A stretch of DNA of 36,631 nucleotides from Candidatus Gemmiger faecavium (GTDB lineage: Bacteria; Bacillota; Clostridia; Oscillospirales; Ruminococcaceae). Position 1 is the first letter of the stretch; each line of letters begins with the position of its first letter. Position numbers and translations under genes: made by a program. The notes beneath the pieces were generated by a model. It had not been told where the DNA came from. It searched no databases and saw nothing but the letters and a program-made list of their open reading frames with translations. The stretch covers positions 1 to 36,631 of the forward strand of contig DXFO01000050.1 in NCBI GenBank assembly GCA_019114415.1, read 5' to 3'. Shown piece by piece: positions 29,261 to 36,631 of the stretch.

Positions 29261-32200
29261 TTACCCCTGTGCCGCCTTTGCTCCCGGCAGCAGGGCCACC
29301 GCGTCCCGCAGAATGACCACGGGGTCCTCCCCCTTTGCCACGTGCAGGGAAATGCAGGGCCGTCCCAGGCCGCTGTACAGCACCCGGCCGGGCATATTCT
29401 CGGACAGCGCGCCCAGCTGCTGGGGGCCGATGACATCGGAATAAAGCAGCAGCTTGTCGCCTTTCTGGGCGATCTCGGCCACGCCCGCACGGGCTGCCGT
29501 GACACGGATGAGGGAGATGTCCACCAGGCCCTGCACGCTGCGGGGCGGATCACCGTAACGGTCGATGAGTTCATCCAGCACATCAGTTGCGTCGTCCGCC
29601 GTCTGGATGGCCGCAATGCGCTTGTAGGCTTCGATACGGCCTGCCGCGTCGGGGATATAGCGCTCGGGCAGGTAGGCGTCCGCCGTAATGTCGATCAGGC
29701 AGTCGCTCTTGTCCGGGGCGGGCGGTTCGCCCTTGGCTGTGGCAATGGCCTGGCCCAGCATCTTGACATACAGTTCATAGCCCACGGCCTCCATGTGGCC
29801 GTGCTGGCTGTGCCCCAGCAGATTGCCCGCGCCGCGGATCTGCAAGTCCCGCATGGCAATGCGGAACCCCGAACCGAAGGCCGTAAACTCCCGGATGGCG
29901 GACAGACGCTTGGACGCGATCTCCGTCAGCACCTTATCCCGCTGGAAGGTGAAGTAGGCGTAGGCCTTGCGGCTGGAACGTCCCACCCGCCCGCGGATCT
30001 GGTAAAGCTGGGACAGGCCCATGCGGTCGGCGTTTTCAATAATCAAGGTGTTGCAGTTGCGCACGTCGACGCCCGTCTCGATCAGGGTGGTGCAGACCAG
30101 CACGTCGATCTCGGCGTCCAGCAGCTGCTGCCACACCGAGGAGATCTGCTCCTCGGTCATCTTGCCGTGGGCAATGCCCACCCGGGCGCCGGGGGCCAGC
30201 TTGCCCACATGGGCGGCACATTCCTCGATGGTCTCGACGCGGTTGTGCAGGTAGTAGACCTGACCGCCCCGGGCCAACTCCTTCTTGATGGCCTCCCCCA
30301 CAATGCCGTCGTCGTATTCCATGACGTAGGTCTCGACGGGTCGGCGCTCGGTGGGGGGCATCTCGATGGTGGACATATCCCGGATGCCGGACAATGCCAT
30401 ATTGAGGGTGCGGGGAATGGGCGTGGCCGACAGGGTCAGCATATCCACGCCGATGAAGTTCTCCTTGAGTTTTTCCTTGTGCTTGACGCCGAAGCGCTGT
30501 TCCTCGTCAATGATGACAAGGCCCAGGTCCTTGAACTTGACGTCGCCGGAAAGCAGGCGGTGGGTGCCCACCACGATATCCACCGTGCCGTCTTTCAGGC
30601 CGCGGATGGTCTCTTTCTGCTCCTTGGCGCTGCGGTAGCGGCTGAGCAGGCCGATGCGGATGGGGAACGCCTCCATGCGGGAGATGGCGGTATTGAAGTG
30701 CTGCCAGGCCAGAATGGTGGTGGGGGCCAGGATGGCACACTGTTTGCCGCCCATGACGCACTTGAACGCCGCCCGCAGGGCGACCTCGGTCTTGCCCACG
30801 CCCACGTCGCCGCAGAGCAGACGATCCATGGGCCATTGCTGTTCCATGTCGTGCTTGATGTCGGCGGCGCAGGTCAGCTGGTCGGGGGTCTCCTCGTAGG
30901 CAAAACGCTGTTCAAAATCCGTCTGCCAGGTATCGTCGGGCGGGAAGGCATAGCCCTTGGCCTGACGGCGGCGGGCATACAGCTCAATGAGTTCCTTGGC
31001 CATCTGCTCGGTAGCGGCCCGGACCTTTTTGCGGGTCTTGGTCCACTCGGCGCCGCCCAGACGGCTGAGTTTGACTTTTTCACTGTCACCGGGGGCGGTG
31101 TAGCGGGAGAGCAGGTCCAGCTGGGTGACCGGTACATAGAGCACGTCCTTTTTGTCGTACTCGATGCGCAGATAGTCCTTGGTGACGCCCTGCACCTCCA
31201 TGCGGCGGATGCCCGCATAGCGGCCGATGCCGTGGTTCTGGTGGACCACCAGATCCCCGGGGGTGATGTCAGTCAGGCTGGCAAGAGCGTCCCGGCTCTT
31301 GCGGGCCTTTTTCTGTTTGGCGGCCGACGATTCCCCGAACGCCCGCCCGGTAATGAGGGCATATTTGGCAAAGGGATACTCGCAGCCGGAGGAAAGATGA
31401 CCCGGCAGCACCTGCACCATACCCGGTACAGGGTCCACGTCGGGGGATTCGGTGGTATTGAGACCGCGGTCCCGCAGGTCCCGGGCCAGGCCCTTGGCAG
31501 CACGCTCGGTGCCGGCCAGCACCGTGACGGCGTAGCCCTGACGGCAGAGCGGCACCAGATCGTCGTCCGCCAGGGAGGCCACCTCCCCGCCCCAGGCGGG
31601 CAGGGTGTGAGCCGGAGCGTTGACGATCTCCTTCAGCCGGATGTCCGGCATACTGCGGGCAAAATTCTCCGCGCAGAGGGTGGGATACTTCCCCGTCTGA
31701 GCCCAGAGCCAGGCAGGCTCGGCGTAAAGCACATCCAGTCCGTCACAGAGGACGCCGTCCTCGTACAGGCTTTTGGCTTCCTCCTCCCGGCGGAACTGGT
31801 TGGCCCGCTCAGCTTCGTGGAGGGAGGCCGGCTCCTCCAAAATCAGGATGGGCTCGTCAAAGTAGTCCAGCAGGGTCGCCGGTTCCGGGTAACGGATGCC
31901 CAGATACTTGTCCATGGCCTCGGGCAGGGCGCCGCCGTCCAGCATGGCCAGGTCCTGCTCCATGCAGGCGGCCATGGCGGTTTTCTTTTTGCCGCGGCGA
32001 TGGGACAGCGCTCCCCGCAGCAGGGCGGCAGCGTCGGCAGGCGCGCCGAACAGGACCTCCCGCGCAGGGCTGAGGTAGAGCTTTTCCAGCTCGTCCTCCC
32101 GGCGCTGGGTGGCAAGGTCAAAGCTGTGCAGGCTGTCGATCTCGTCGTCCCAGTACTCGATACGGGCAGGGGCCTTCATATCCGGGGCGAAGATATCCAC

Positions 32201-32725
32201 GATGTCGCCGCGCACCGAAAACTGGCCGGGACCGTCCACCCGGTCCCGCCGGGTGTAGCCCGCCGCATACAGGGCGGCTGCCAGATCGTCCCGGGGCAAC
32301 AGATCCCCCGGGCGGATGGTGCGGGTGTTGGCGCAGAATTCCTGCCGGGGCATGGTGTACTGGGTCAGGCCCTCGCAGGGGACGCAGACCGCAGCCAGAC
32401 GCCCGCCCACAATATCACCCAGCACGCCCAGGCGGCGGTATTCGTATTCCCGGGCGGTGCTCTCAATGGGCCGCAGGACGTAGTCCCGGGCCGGGAACAC
32501 CGCCGCCGCAACGCCCAGCGTGTTCAGGTCGGCGGCAAAGCGGGTGGCTTCGGCCTCGCCGGGGGTGACGATGCACAGCGTGCGGCCCAGCTCTTTCTGC
32601 AAAGCCGCGTACATCTGGGCGCGGCCTGCCCCGGGCAGCCCGAAGAGGGCCGCCGCACCGGGAGTCCCCAGCGCGCCGGCCAGACGTTTGTATTCACTTG
32701 TGGTGCCAAAGAGTTGCGAGAACAT
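29261..32725 (-). CDS. mfd: Transcription-repair coupling factor Mfd
   Basis: Mfd pushes stalled RNA polymerase off DNA lesions and recruits UvrA. The 1154 residues compare with about 1177 in Bacillus. In order: a UvrB-like N-terminal module (1-340); an RNA-polymerase-interacting CarD-like domain at about 485-545 (DITPGDLVVHQNHGIGRYAG); and RecG-like translocase domains with Walker A GDVGVGKT (639-646), IIDEEQRFGVKHKEKL (738-753), TLSATPIPRTLNMAL and QIRGRVGRSSRKAYAY. The TRCF C-terminal domain (about 1010-1130) follows. An AAGGGAG site precedes the ATG. It sits 39 bases after pth, the usual pth-mfd pairing of Firmicutes. Confidence 0.97.
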   Translation of the reverse strand: MFSQLFGTTSEYKRLAGALGTPGAAALFGLPGAGRAQMYAALQKELGRTLCIVTPGEAEATRFAADLNTLGVAAAVFPARDYVLRPIESTAREYEYRRLGVLGDIVGGRLAAVCVPCEGLTQYTMPRQEFCANTRTIRPGDLLPRDDLAAALYAAGYTRRDRVDGPGQFSVRGDIVDIFAPDMKAPARIEYWDDEIDSLHSFDLATQRREDELEKLYLSPAREVLFGAPADAAALLRGALSHRRGKKKTAMAACMEQDLAMLDGGALPEAMDKYLGIRYPEPATLLDYFDEPILILEEPASLHEAERANQFRREEEAKSLYEDGVLCDGLDVLYAEPAWLWAQTGKYPTLCAENFARSMPDIRLKEIVNAPAHTLPAWGGEVASLADDDLVPLCRQGYAVTVLAGTERAAKGLARDLRDRGLNTTESPDVDPVPGMVQVLPGHLSSGCEYPFAKYALITGRAFGESSAAKQKKARKSRDALASLTDITPGDLVVHQNHGIGRYAGIRRMEVQGVTKDYLRIEYDKKDVLYVPVTQLDLLSRYTAPGDSEKVKLSRLGGAEWTKTRKKVRAATEQMAKELIELYARRRQAKGYAFPPDDTWQTDFEQRFAYEETPDQLTCAADIKHDMEQQWPMDRLLCGDVGVGKTEVALRAAFKCVMGGKQCAILAPTTILAWQHFNTAISRMEAFPIRIGLLSRYRSAKEQKETIRGLKDGTVDIVVGTHRLLSGDVKFKDLGLVIIDEEQRFGVKHKEKLKENFIGVDMLTLSATPIPRTLNMALSGIRDMSTIEMPPTERRPVETYVMEYDDGIVGEAIKKELARGGQVYYLHNRVETIEECAAHVGKLAPGARVGIAHGKMTEEQISSVWQQLLDAEIDVLVCTTLIETGVDVRNCNTLIIENADRMGLSQLYQIRGRVGRSSRKAYAYFTFQRDKVLTEIASKRLSAIREFTAFGSGFRIAMRDLQIRGAGNLLGHSQHGHMEAVGYELYVKMLGQAIATAKGEPPAPDKSDCLIDITADAYLPERYIPDAAGRIEAYKRIAAIQTADDATDVLDELIDRYGDPPRSVQGLVDISLIRVTAARAGVAEIAQKGDKLLLYSDVIGPQQLGALSENMPGRVLYSGLGRPCISLHVAKGEDPVVILRDAVALLPGAKAAQG

Positions 32726-32764
32726 AATGCTCCCTTTCCGGGAATTGCGGCTCCCGTATCCGTC

Positions 32765-33358
32765 TCAGTGGTTGTACTTGTTCTGGGCTTCTGCCAGTTT
32801 GCCGTCCATCAGCAGGCGGCAGGCGCCCTCAATGTCAGGCAGGCGGTCGGCCACCGCTTTGGCGTCCTCCGCCGGGAACTTGCCCAAGACCCAGGCCGCC
32901 AGGTCGTACTGGGGGTTGGGCTTCTCCCCCACCCCGATGCGGACCCGGTAAAAGCCGTCCCCGCCCAGGGAAGCAATGATGCTCTTGAGGCCGTTATGCC
33001 CGCCCGCCGAACCGGAGGGCCGGATGCGGACATGGCCGGGCTTCTGGGCAATGTCGTCGCACAGAACGATGACATGGTCGGGTTTGATCTTGTAGAAGTT
33101 CGCGGCGGGCGCGATGCTCTGGCCTGAAAGGTTCATATAGGTCAGGGGTTTGAGCAGAACGACCTTGTGGCCGTCCACCTCCGCGACGCCGTACATGCCC
33201 TGCCACTTGGATTTGCTCACGCTGACGCCCCAGCGGTCGGCCAGGTAATCCAGGGCGGCGAAGCCGGTGTTGTGGCGGGTGCCGTCATATTTGGGTTCGG
33301 GGTTGCCCAGACCGGCAATGAGCCAGTCCGCCCCCGACGTGCTGCTGAAAAATGCCAT
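32765..33358 (-). CDS. pth: Peptidyl-tRNA hydrolase
   Basis: Cleaves the ester between peptide and tRNA to recycle stalled peptidyl-tRNAs. The 197 residues have the family signatures LIAGLGNPEPKYDGTRHNTG (catalytic His29), KPLTYMNLSG, VLCDDIAQKPGHVRIRPSGS and GGHNGLKSIIASLG. The N-terminus is about ten residues longer than in most homologues (MAFFSSTSGA), but no other start is available. The GGAG motif is 14 bases away, so translation initiation may be modest. It lies upstream of mfd and 43 bases downstream of the YccF-type gene. Confidence 0.97.
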   Translation of the reverse strand: MAFFSSTSGADWLIAGLGNPEPKYDGTRHNTGFAALDYLADRWGVSVSKSKWQGMYGVAEVDGHKVVLLKPLTYMNLSGQSIAPAANFYKIKPDHVIVLCDDIAQKPGHVRIRPSGSAGGHNGLKSIIASLGGDGFYRVRIGVGEKPNPQYDLAAWVLGKFPAEDAKAVADRLPDIEGACRLLMDGKLAEAQNKYNH

Positions 33359-33401
33359 AAATTTGCAGAGTTCTCCTTTATTTTAAGGTATCCGGCCGCA
33401 C

Positions 33402-33770
33402 TCAGCAGGTCGAAACGATGCGGCTGCCGAAGGGCATCAGTGCCAGGCGGGCGATCTTGAAGAATTGCAGGCCAAAGGGAATGCCAATCACCGTAAGGCA
33501 CAGAATACAGCCCCACAGGGCATGGGCCGCCGCCAGCGGAAGGCCGGTGACCACCAGCCAGATGATATTGAGCAGCAAGGACGGCGCTCCGCCCCCGCTG
33601 ACGACCTCCTTGCCAAAGGGGAACAGGCTGAGGGAGGCAAACTTGAAGCATTGCAGCCCCACCGGGATCCCCACAATGGTGATGCACCACAAGATCCCTG
33701 CCAGGAACCAGCTCAGCGCACTGGCCAGGCCCCCAAGCAGACACCACAAAATATTTCCGATCAGATTCAT
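33402..33770 (-). CDS. YccF-type inner membrane protein
   Basis: A 122-residue membrane protein matching YccF (DUF307). It is an internal duplication. Each half has a NxxW helix (GNILWCLLGG; LNIIWLVVTG), a second helix (LWCITIVGIPVGLQCFKFAS; LCLTVIGIPFGLQFFKIARL) and a PFG end (SLFPFGKEVV; ALMPFGSRIV). The function is unknown. It is positioned between the GlmU-like gene and pth, all reading the same way. A possible -10 box at 33791-33796 gives it a short leader. Confidence 0.88.
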   Translation of the reverse strand: MNLIGNILWCLLGGLASALSWFLAGILWCITIVGIPVGLQCFKFASLSLFPFGKEVVSGGGAPSLLLNIIWLVVTGLPLAAAHALWGCILCLTVIGIPFGLQFFKIARLALMPFGSRIVSTC

Positions 33771-33790
33771 TGGGATAAATTCCTGTCTAT

Positions 33791-33796
33791 ATTATA
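33791..33796 (-). promoter_or_regulatory. Candidate -10 box before the YccF-type gene
   Basis: Reverse-strand TATAAT 20 bases before the YccF start, without a recognisable -35. It may be an internal promoter of the GlmU-like to mfd run or fortuitous. Confidence 0.3.
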
Positions 33797-33830
33797 AGGA
33801 AGGACCCGCCCCGGGCTTTTTGTCTGGGGC

Positions 33831-34568
33831 TCAGCCTTTCTTTTCCGCCTCCAGCCTCTGCTTTTTGGCGATGTATTTCTCCAGCTTCTTCTCGCCCCAG
33901 CCCTCGATGGCGGCCTGCTTGCCGCGCTCGATGCCCAGCGCCCCGGCAGGCACATCGTGGCCGATGGTGGAACCGGCAGCGGTGTAGGCGTGGTCGCCCA
34001 CCTTGACCGGCGCCACCAGGTTGGTGTTGCAGCCGATGAAGGCGTAGTCGCCGATGGTGGTGCGGAACTTGCCCTCGCCGTCATAGTTGCAGGTGACGGT
34101 GCCGCAGCCGAAGTTGCAGTACTTGCCCACGTCGGCATCACCGATGTAGGTCAGGTGGCTGACGGTGTTGCCCTCAGCAAAGTTGACGTTCTTGGTCTCC
34201 ACGTAAGCGCCCAGATGGACGCCTTCCTGGGTGACAGTGCCGGGACGCACATGGGTGAAGGGTCCGATGCGGTTGTTTTTGCCCAGGCTGCTGTCATAGC
34301 ACTGGCTGGCATTGACGGTGGAGCCCTCCCCCACCGTGGTGTTTTCCAGCAGGGTGTTGGGGCCGATCACGCAGCCCGCCTCCACCTTGGTCTTGCCCCG
34401 CAGGATGCAGCCCGGCAGGATCACGGCGCCCGGGGCGATCTCCACCTCCGGGTCGATATAAACGTCACGGCTGATAAACTCGACGCCGTTGTCCAGATGT
34501 TTCTCAAAGGTTTCGGCAAAGCTGCGCTGTGCAGATTCAAAGCGCTGGCGTGCAGTCATGTTTTCCAT
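33831..34568 (-). CDS. Stand-alone GlmU-type acetyltransferase domain (left-handed beta-helix)
   Basis: The 245 residues correspond to the C-terminal half of bifunctional GlmU, glucosamine-1-phosphate N-acetyltransferase. After a short helix (1-30), hexapeptide repeats form a left-handed beta-helix (VEIAPGAVILPGCILRGKTK ...). GlmU-specific motifs follow: NRIGPFTHVRPGT, HLGAYVETKN, SHLTYIGDADVG with His138 at the catalytic-base position, TVTCNYDGEGKFRTTIGD, LVAPVKVG and AAGSTIGHDVPAG. The N-terminal uridylyltransferase domain is entirely missing and is not a frameshift remnant here: upstream is non-coding with a promoter. It may supply the acetyltransferase step beside a separate pyrophosphorylase, or act on another sugar phosphate. 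Confidence 0.88.
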   Translation of the reverse strand: MENMTARQRFESAQRSFAETFEKHLDNGVEFISRDVYIDPEVEIAPGAVILPGCILRGKTKVEAGCVIGPNTLLENTTVGEGSTVNASQCYDSSLGKNNRIGPFTHVRPGTVTQEGVHLGAYVETKNVNFAEGNTVSHLTYIGDADVGKYCNFGCGTVTCNYDGEGKFRTTIGDYAFIGCNTNLVAPVKVGDHAYTAAGSTIGHDVPAGALGIERGKQAAIEGWGEKKLEKYIAKKQRLEAEKKG

Positions 34569-34638
34569 ACCTTATTGTAGCCTCCCTGCCCGTTCGGGCG
34601 TGTGGGGCAGCCGTTGGCGGCCGCCCGGTATCGTGCGT

Positions 34639-34667
34639 ATTATAGCAGATTTTCCGGACAAACAAAA
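34639..34667 (-). promoter_or_regulatory. Probable promoter of the GlmU-like gene
   Basis: Reverse strand perfect TATAAT (34639-34644), 17 bases from a weak TTTTGT-like -35 (34662-34667), about 70 bases before the start. Confidence 0.5.
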
Positions 34668-34745
34668 GCAGGGCGTGCCGCATTTTAGCGGTACACCTTC
34701 CTGCCAAATGTTTATGAACCGAACTTTAAACCCATTATAATTTTA

Positions 34746-34811
34746 GCATTTTTTATACAAATTGCAACCCTGCTGCTGTAAAAAATCGGCATTTTTTAGT
34801 CAAATCATTGC
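34746..34811 (+). repeat. Direct repeats upstream of the ppdK promoter
   Basis: GCATTTTTTA-NN-CAAAT-TGC occurs at 34746-34765. GCATTTTTTA-NN-CAAAT-CATTGC occurs at 34789-34811. The 43-base period is about four helical turns. They lie just upstream of the ppdK -35 box and could bind a regulator or be AT-rich UP-type elements. Confidence 0.55.
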
Positions 34812-34831
34812 CCATTTTTTTAACAATCTGC

Positions 34832-34860
34832 TGGAAATTCCCGCAAGAGTCTGTTATAAT
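34832..34860 (+). promoter_or_regulatory. σA promoter of ppdK
   Basis: TGGAAA (34832-34837), 17 bases, perfect TATAAT (34855-34860), giving a leader of about 73 bases. Confidence 0.78.
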
Positions 34861-34891
34861 GGATTTTGCCGAACATGATACATGCGACGCG

Positions 34892-34908
34892 GGTGTGCGC
34901 GGCACACC
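34892..34908 (+). promoter_or_regulatory. Leader hairpin of ppdK
   Basis: GGTGTGC-GCG-GCACACC, a perfect 7-bp stem with three-base loop, lies in the 5' leader about 25 bases after the predicted start of transcription. It is not followed by a T tract. Message stabilisation is a possible role. Confidence 0.45.
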
Positions 34909-34939
34909 GGGAAGAAACCGTATTTGTATGGAGGTAACT

Positions 34940-36631
34940 ATGAGCAAAAAGTTCCTGTACCTGTTCAAGGAAGGTCATGACGCCTTTGGCGGCGATCAGA
35001 CCAGCATGAAGAACATCCTTGGCGGCAAGGGTGCCGGCCTGGCCGAAATGACCCATGCCGGCATGCCGGTTCCCCAGGGCTTCACCATCACCACCGAAGC
35101 CTGCACCCAGTACTACGCTGACGGCCGTGAGATCAACGAAGAGATCAAGGCTGACATCTTCAAGTACATGGGCATCCTGGAAGAGCAGACCGGCAAGAAG
35201 TTTGGTGACATCGACAACCCCCTGCTCGTCTCGGTCCGTTCCGGTGCTCGTCAGTCGATGCCCGGCATGATGGACACCATCCTCAACCTGGGCCTGAACG
35301 ATCAGGCGGTTGAGGGCCTGGCCAAGAAGACCAGCAACCCCCGCTTCGCTTATGACTGCTACCGCCGCTTCATCCAGATGTACTCTGACGTCGTCATGGA
35401 GCTGGGCAAGAGCTTCTTCGAAGAGCGCATCGACGCCATGAAGGAGCGCAAGGGCGTTACCCAGGACGTCGACCTGAACGCTGACGACCTGAAAGAGCTC
35501 GTTGCCGAGTTCAAGGCCATCTACCTGGAGAAGCAGGGCAGCGAATTCCCCCAGGATCCCAAAGAGCAGCTGATCGGCGCCGTCAAGGCCGTTTTCCGCT
35601 CCTGGGACAACCCCCGCGCCAACGTTTATCGTAAGATGAACGAGATCCCCTACGAGTGGGGCACTGCTGTCAACGTTCAGCAGATGGCGTTCGGCAACTC
35701 CGGCATGCGTTCCGGCACCGGCGTTGCTTTCACCCGTAACCCCGCCACCGGCGAGAAGAAGCTGATGGGCGAGTACCTGATCAATGCTCAGGGCGAGGAC
35801 GTCGTCGCCGGCATCCGTACTCCCTCCCCCATCAGCAAGCTGCATGAGGAAATGCCCGAGGTCTACGACCAGTTCGTCGAGATCGCCGGCCGCCTCGAAG
35901 CTTACTACCGCGACATGCAGGATATGGAGTTCACCATCGAGGATGGCAAGCTCTTCATGCTGCAGACCCGTAACGGCAAGCGTACCGCCCAGGCTGCTCT
36001 GCAGATCGCCTGCGACCTGGTCGACGAGGGCGTCATCACCGAGCGTGAGGCTGTCCTGCGCGTTGAGCCCAAGCAGCTCGACACCCTGCTGCATCCCCAG
36101 TTCGACGCCGCTGCCCTGAAGGCTGCCGAGGCTATCGGCAAGGGCCTGGCTGCTTCTCCGGGATCTGCCTGCGGCCGTGTTGTCTTCAGCGCTGAGGACG
36201 CTGAGGAGAAGGTCAAGGACGCCGAGTGGAAGAAAGTCGTCCTGGTTCGTCTTGAGACCAGCCCCGAGGATATCGTCGGCATGCAGGTTTCTCAGGGCAT
36301 CCTGACCGTCCGCGGCGGCATGACCAGCCATGCTGCTGTCGTCGCCCGCGGCATGGGCACCTGCTGCGTCTCCGGCTGCGGCAACGACAACGATGTCACC
36401 ATCGACTACGATGCCAAGGTCATCACCGTCAACGGCCATGTCTTCCATGAGGGCGACTGGATCAGCATCGACGGCTCCACCGGCAACATCTACGAGGGCC
36501 AGATCGCTACCGTTGCTTCCACCGAGAACACCAACTTCAAGCGCTTCATGGGCTGGGCCGACGAGGCTCGCCAGCTGAAGGTCCTGACCAATGCCGACAA
36601 CCCGACCGACGCGCAGAACGCCGTCGATATG
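34940..36631 (+). CDS. ppdK: Pyruvate, phosphate dikinase, C-terminally truncated by window edge
   Basis: Interconverts pyruvate, ATP and phosphate with phosphoenolpyruvate, AMP and pyrophosphate. It serves PPi-linked glycolysis or gluconeogenesis in anaerobes. 564 residues are present of about 875. It opens KKFLYLFKEGHDAF with the PPDK-type GGKGAGLAEMTHAGMPVPQG. Then come LVSVRSGARQSMPGMMDTIL (ATP-grasp), NSGMRSGTGVAFTRNPATGE, FTIEDGKLFMLQTRNGKRT and the phospho-His domain TVRGGMTSHAAVVARGMG, with His464 equivalent to His455 of the Clostridium symbiosum enzyme. The PEP-binding barrel lies beyond the window. A GGAGGT site precedes the ATG. Codons such as GCT, CGT and GTT are more frequent than in its neighbours, suggesting high expression. 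Confidence 0.97.
   Translation, partial: MSKKFLYLFKEGHDAFGGDQTSMKNILGGKGAGLAEMTHAGMPVPQGFTITTEACTQYYADGREINEEIKADIFKYMGILEEQTGKKFGDIDNPLLVSVRSGARQSMPGMMDTILNLGLNDQAVEGLAKKTSNPRFAYDCYRRFIQMYSDVVMELGKSFFEERIDAMKERKGVTQDVDLNADDLKELVAEFKAIYLEKQGSEFPQDPKEQLIGAVKAVFRSWDNPRANVYRKMNEIPYEWGTAVNVQQMAFGNSGMRSGTGVAFTRNPATGEKKLMGEYLINAQGEDVVAGIRTPSPISKLHEEMPEVYDQFVEIAGRLEAYYRDMQDMEFTIEDGKLFMLQTRNGKRTAQAALQIACDLVDEGVITEREAVLRVEPKQLDTLLHPQFDAAALKAAEAIGKGLAASPGSACGRVVFSAEDAEEKVKDAEWKKVVLVRLETSPEDIVGMQVSQGILTVRGGMTSHAAVVARGMGTCCVSGCGNDNDVTIDYDAKVITVNGHVFHEGDWISIDGSTGNIYEGQIATVASTENTNFKRFMGWADEARQLKVLTNADNPTDAQNAVDM

Larger units (their letters stand above)
34569..34939. other. AT-rich divergent intergenic region
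   Basis: 371 bases between the divergent GlmU-like and ppdK genes, noticeably richer in A+T than the rest of the window. It holds a promoter for each gene, a pair of direct repeats (34746-34811), a symmetric ATTATAAT at 34734-34741 that could serve as a -10 on either strand, and a leader hairpin. I see no coding sequence or known RNA gene. Confidence 0.7.

Noticed and set aside
29231..33127. A 1298-codon open frame on the + strand
   Set aside because: It is antisense to mfd and pth, which have full family motifs. It is a composition artefact like the previous case.
34820..36448. A 542-codon open frame on the - strand
   Set aside because: It is antisense to ppdK, which has clear PPDK motifs, and it extends across the ppdK promoter.

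Overview
The window is a high-GC chromosomal segment from a Gram-positive anaerobe. A spore-forming-lineage Clostridia member of the Oscillospiraceae/Ruminococcaceae type (Gemmiger, Subdoligranulum or Faecalibacterium relatives) fits best. The reasons are HrcA/CIRCE control of the dnaK operon, a SpoVT homologue, a SpoIID domain, a BlaI/TPP/σA-style regulatory repertoire, a ThiI without rhodanese domain beside a cysteine desulfurase, pyruvate phosphate dikinase, and TP-repeat surface proteins. The genus is an inference. There are no rRNA, tRNA, CRISPR, prophage or IS features, and the window reads as core genome.

Layout. 1-2583 (-): heat-shock operon hrcA-grpE-dnaK (dnaK runs off the left edge) behind a textbook σA promoter and a perfect CIRCE operator. 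2850-3482 (-): spoVT with a σG-like promoter. 3574-4053 (+): Nudix hydrolase. 4154-6769 (-): an unrecognised polytopic membrane protein and an FtsW/SpoVE-type SEDS polymerase. 6976-14493 (-): apparent operon cysteine desulfurase - thiI - cinA - a 1200-residue fusion protein. 14597-15610 (-): aldo/keto reductase with C-terminal Fe-S motifs. 15823-18870 (+): proline operon proC-proB-proA. 18987-22431 (-): a DUF3810-type zinc-peptidase-like membrane protein and a membrane-anchored GH25 muramidase. 22539-24245 (+): a shortened GlgB-like GH13 protein. 24259-25198 (+): TPP riboswitch, terminator and thiT. 25197-25846 (+): small membrane protein. 25952-27796 (-): surface protein with an orphan 5'-nucleotidase C-terminal domain. 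27981-29212 (-): SurA/PrsA-like lipoprotein. 29261-34667 (-): mfd, pth, a YccF-type protein and a stand-alone GlmU acetyltransferase domain. 34832-36631 (+): ppdK, running off the right edge.

Most striking locus. The gene at 6976-10578, directly downstream of cinA, encodes what I read as a four-part protein. It has a cytoplasmic KH-like plus CinA-C (PncC) domain pair that has lost the ESCTGG nucleophile motif, and a single transmembrane helix. Outside the membrane follow a sortase-B-like domain lacking its His and Cys, and an apparently intact SpoIID peptidoglycan lytic transglycosylase domain. It looks like a duplicate of the 3' part of cinA that was captured as a cytoplasmic sensor/scaffold for an extracytoplasmic wall hydrolase. 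The domain assignments rest on manual alignment, partly against the neighbouring CinA itself; the signalling role is inference.

How the genes work together. The desulfurase and ThiI form a sulfur relay for tRNA 4-thiouridine. ProC, ProB and ProA make proline from glutamate. FtsW, the SpoIID fusion, GH25 and the DUF3810 protein all concern the envelope. The TPP riboswitch makes thiamine uptake respond to thiamine pyrophosphate.
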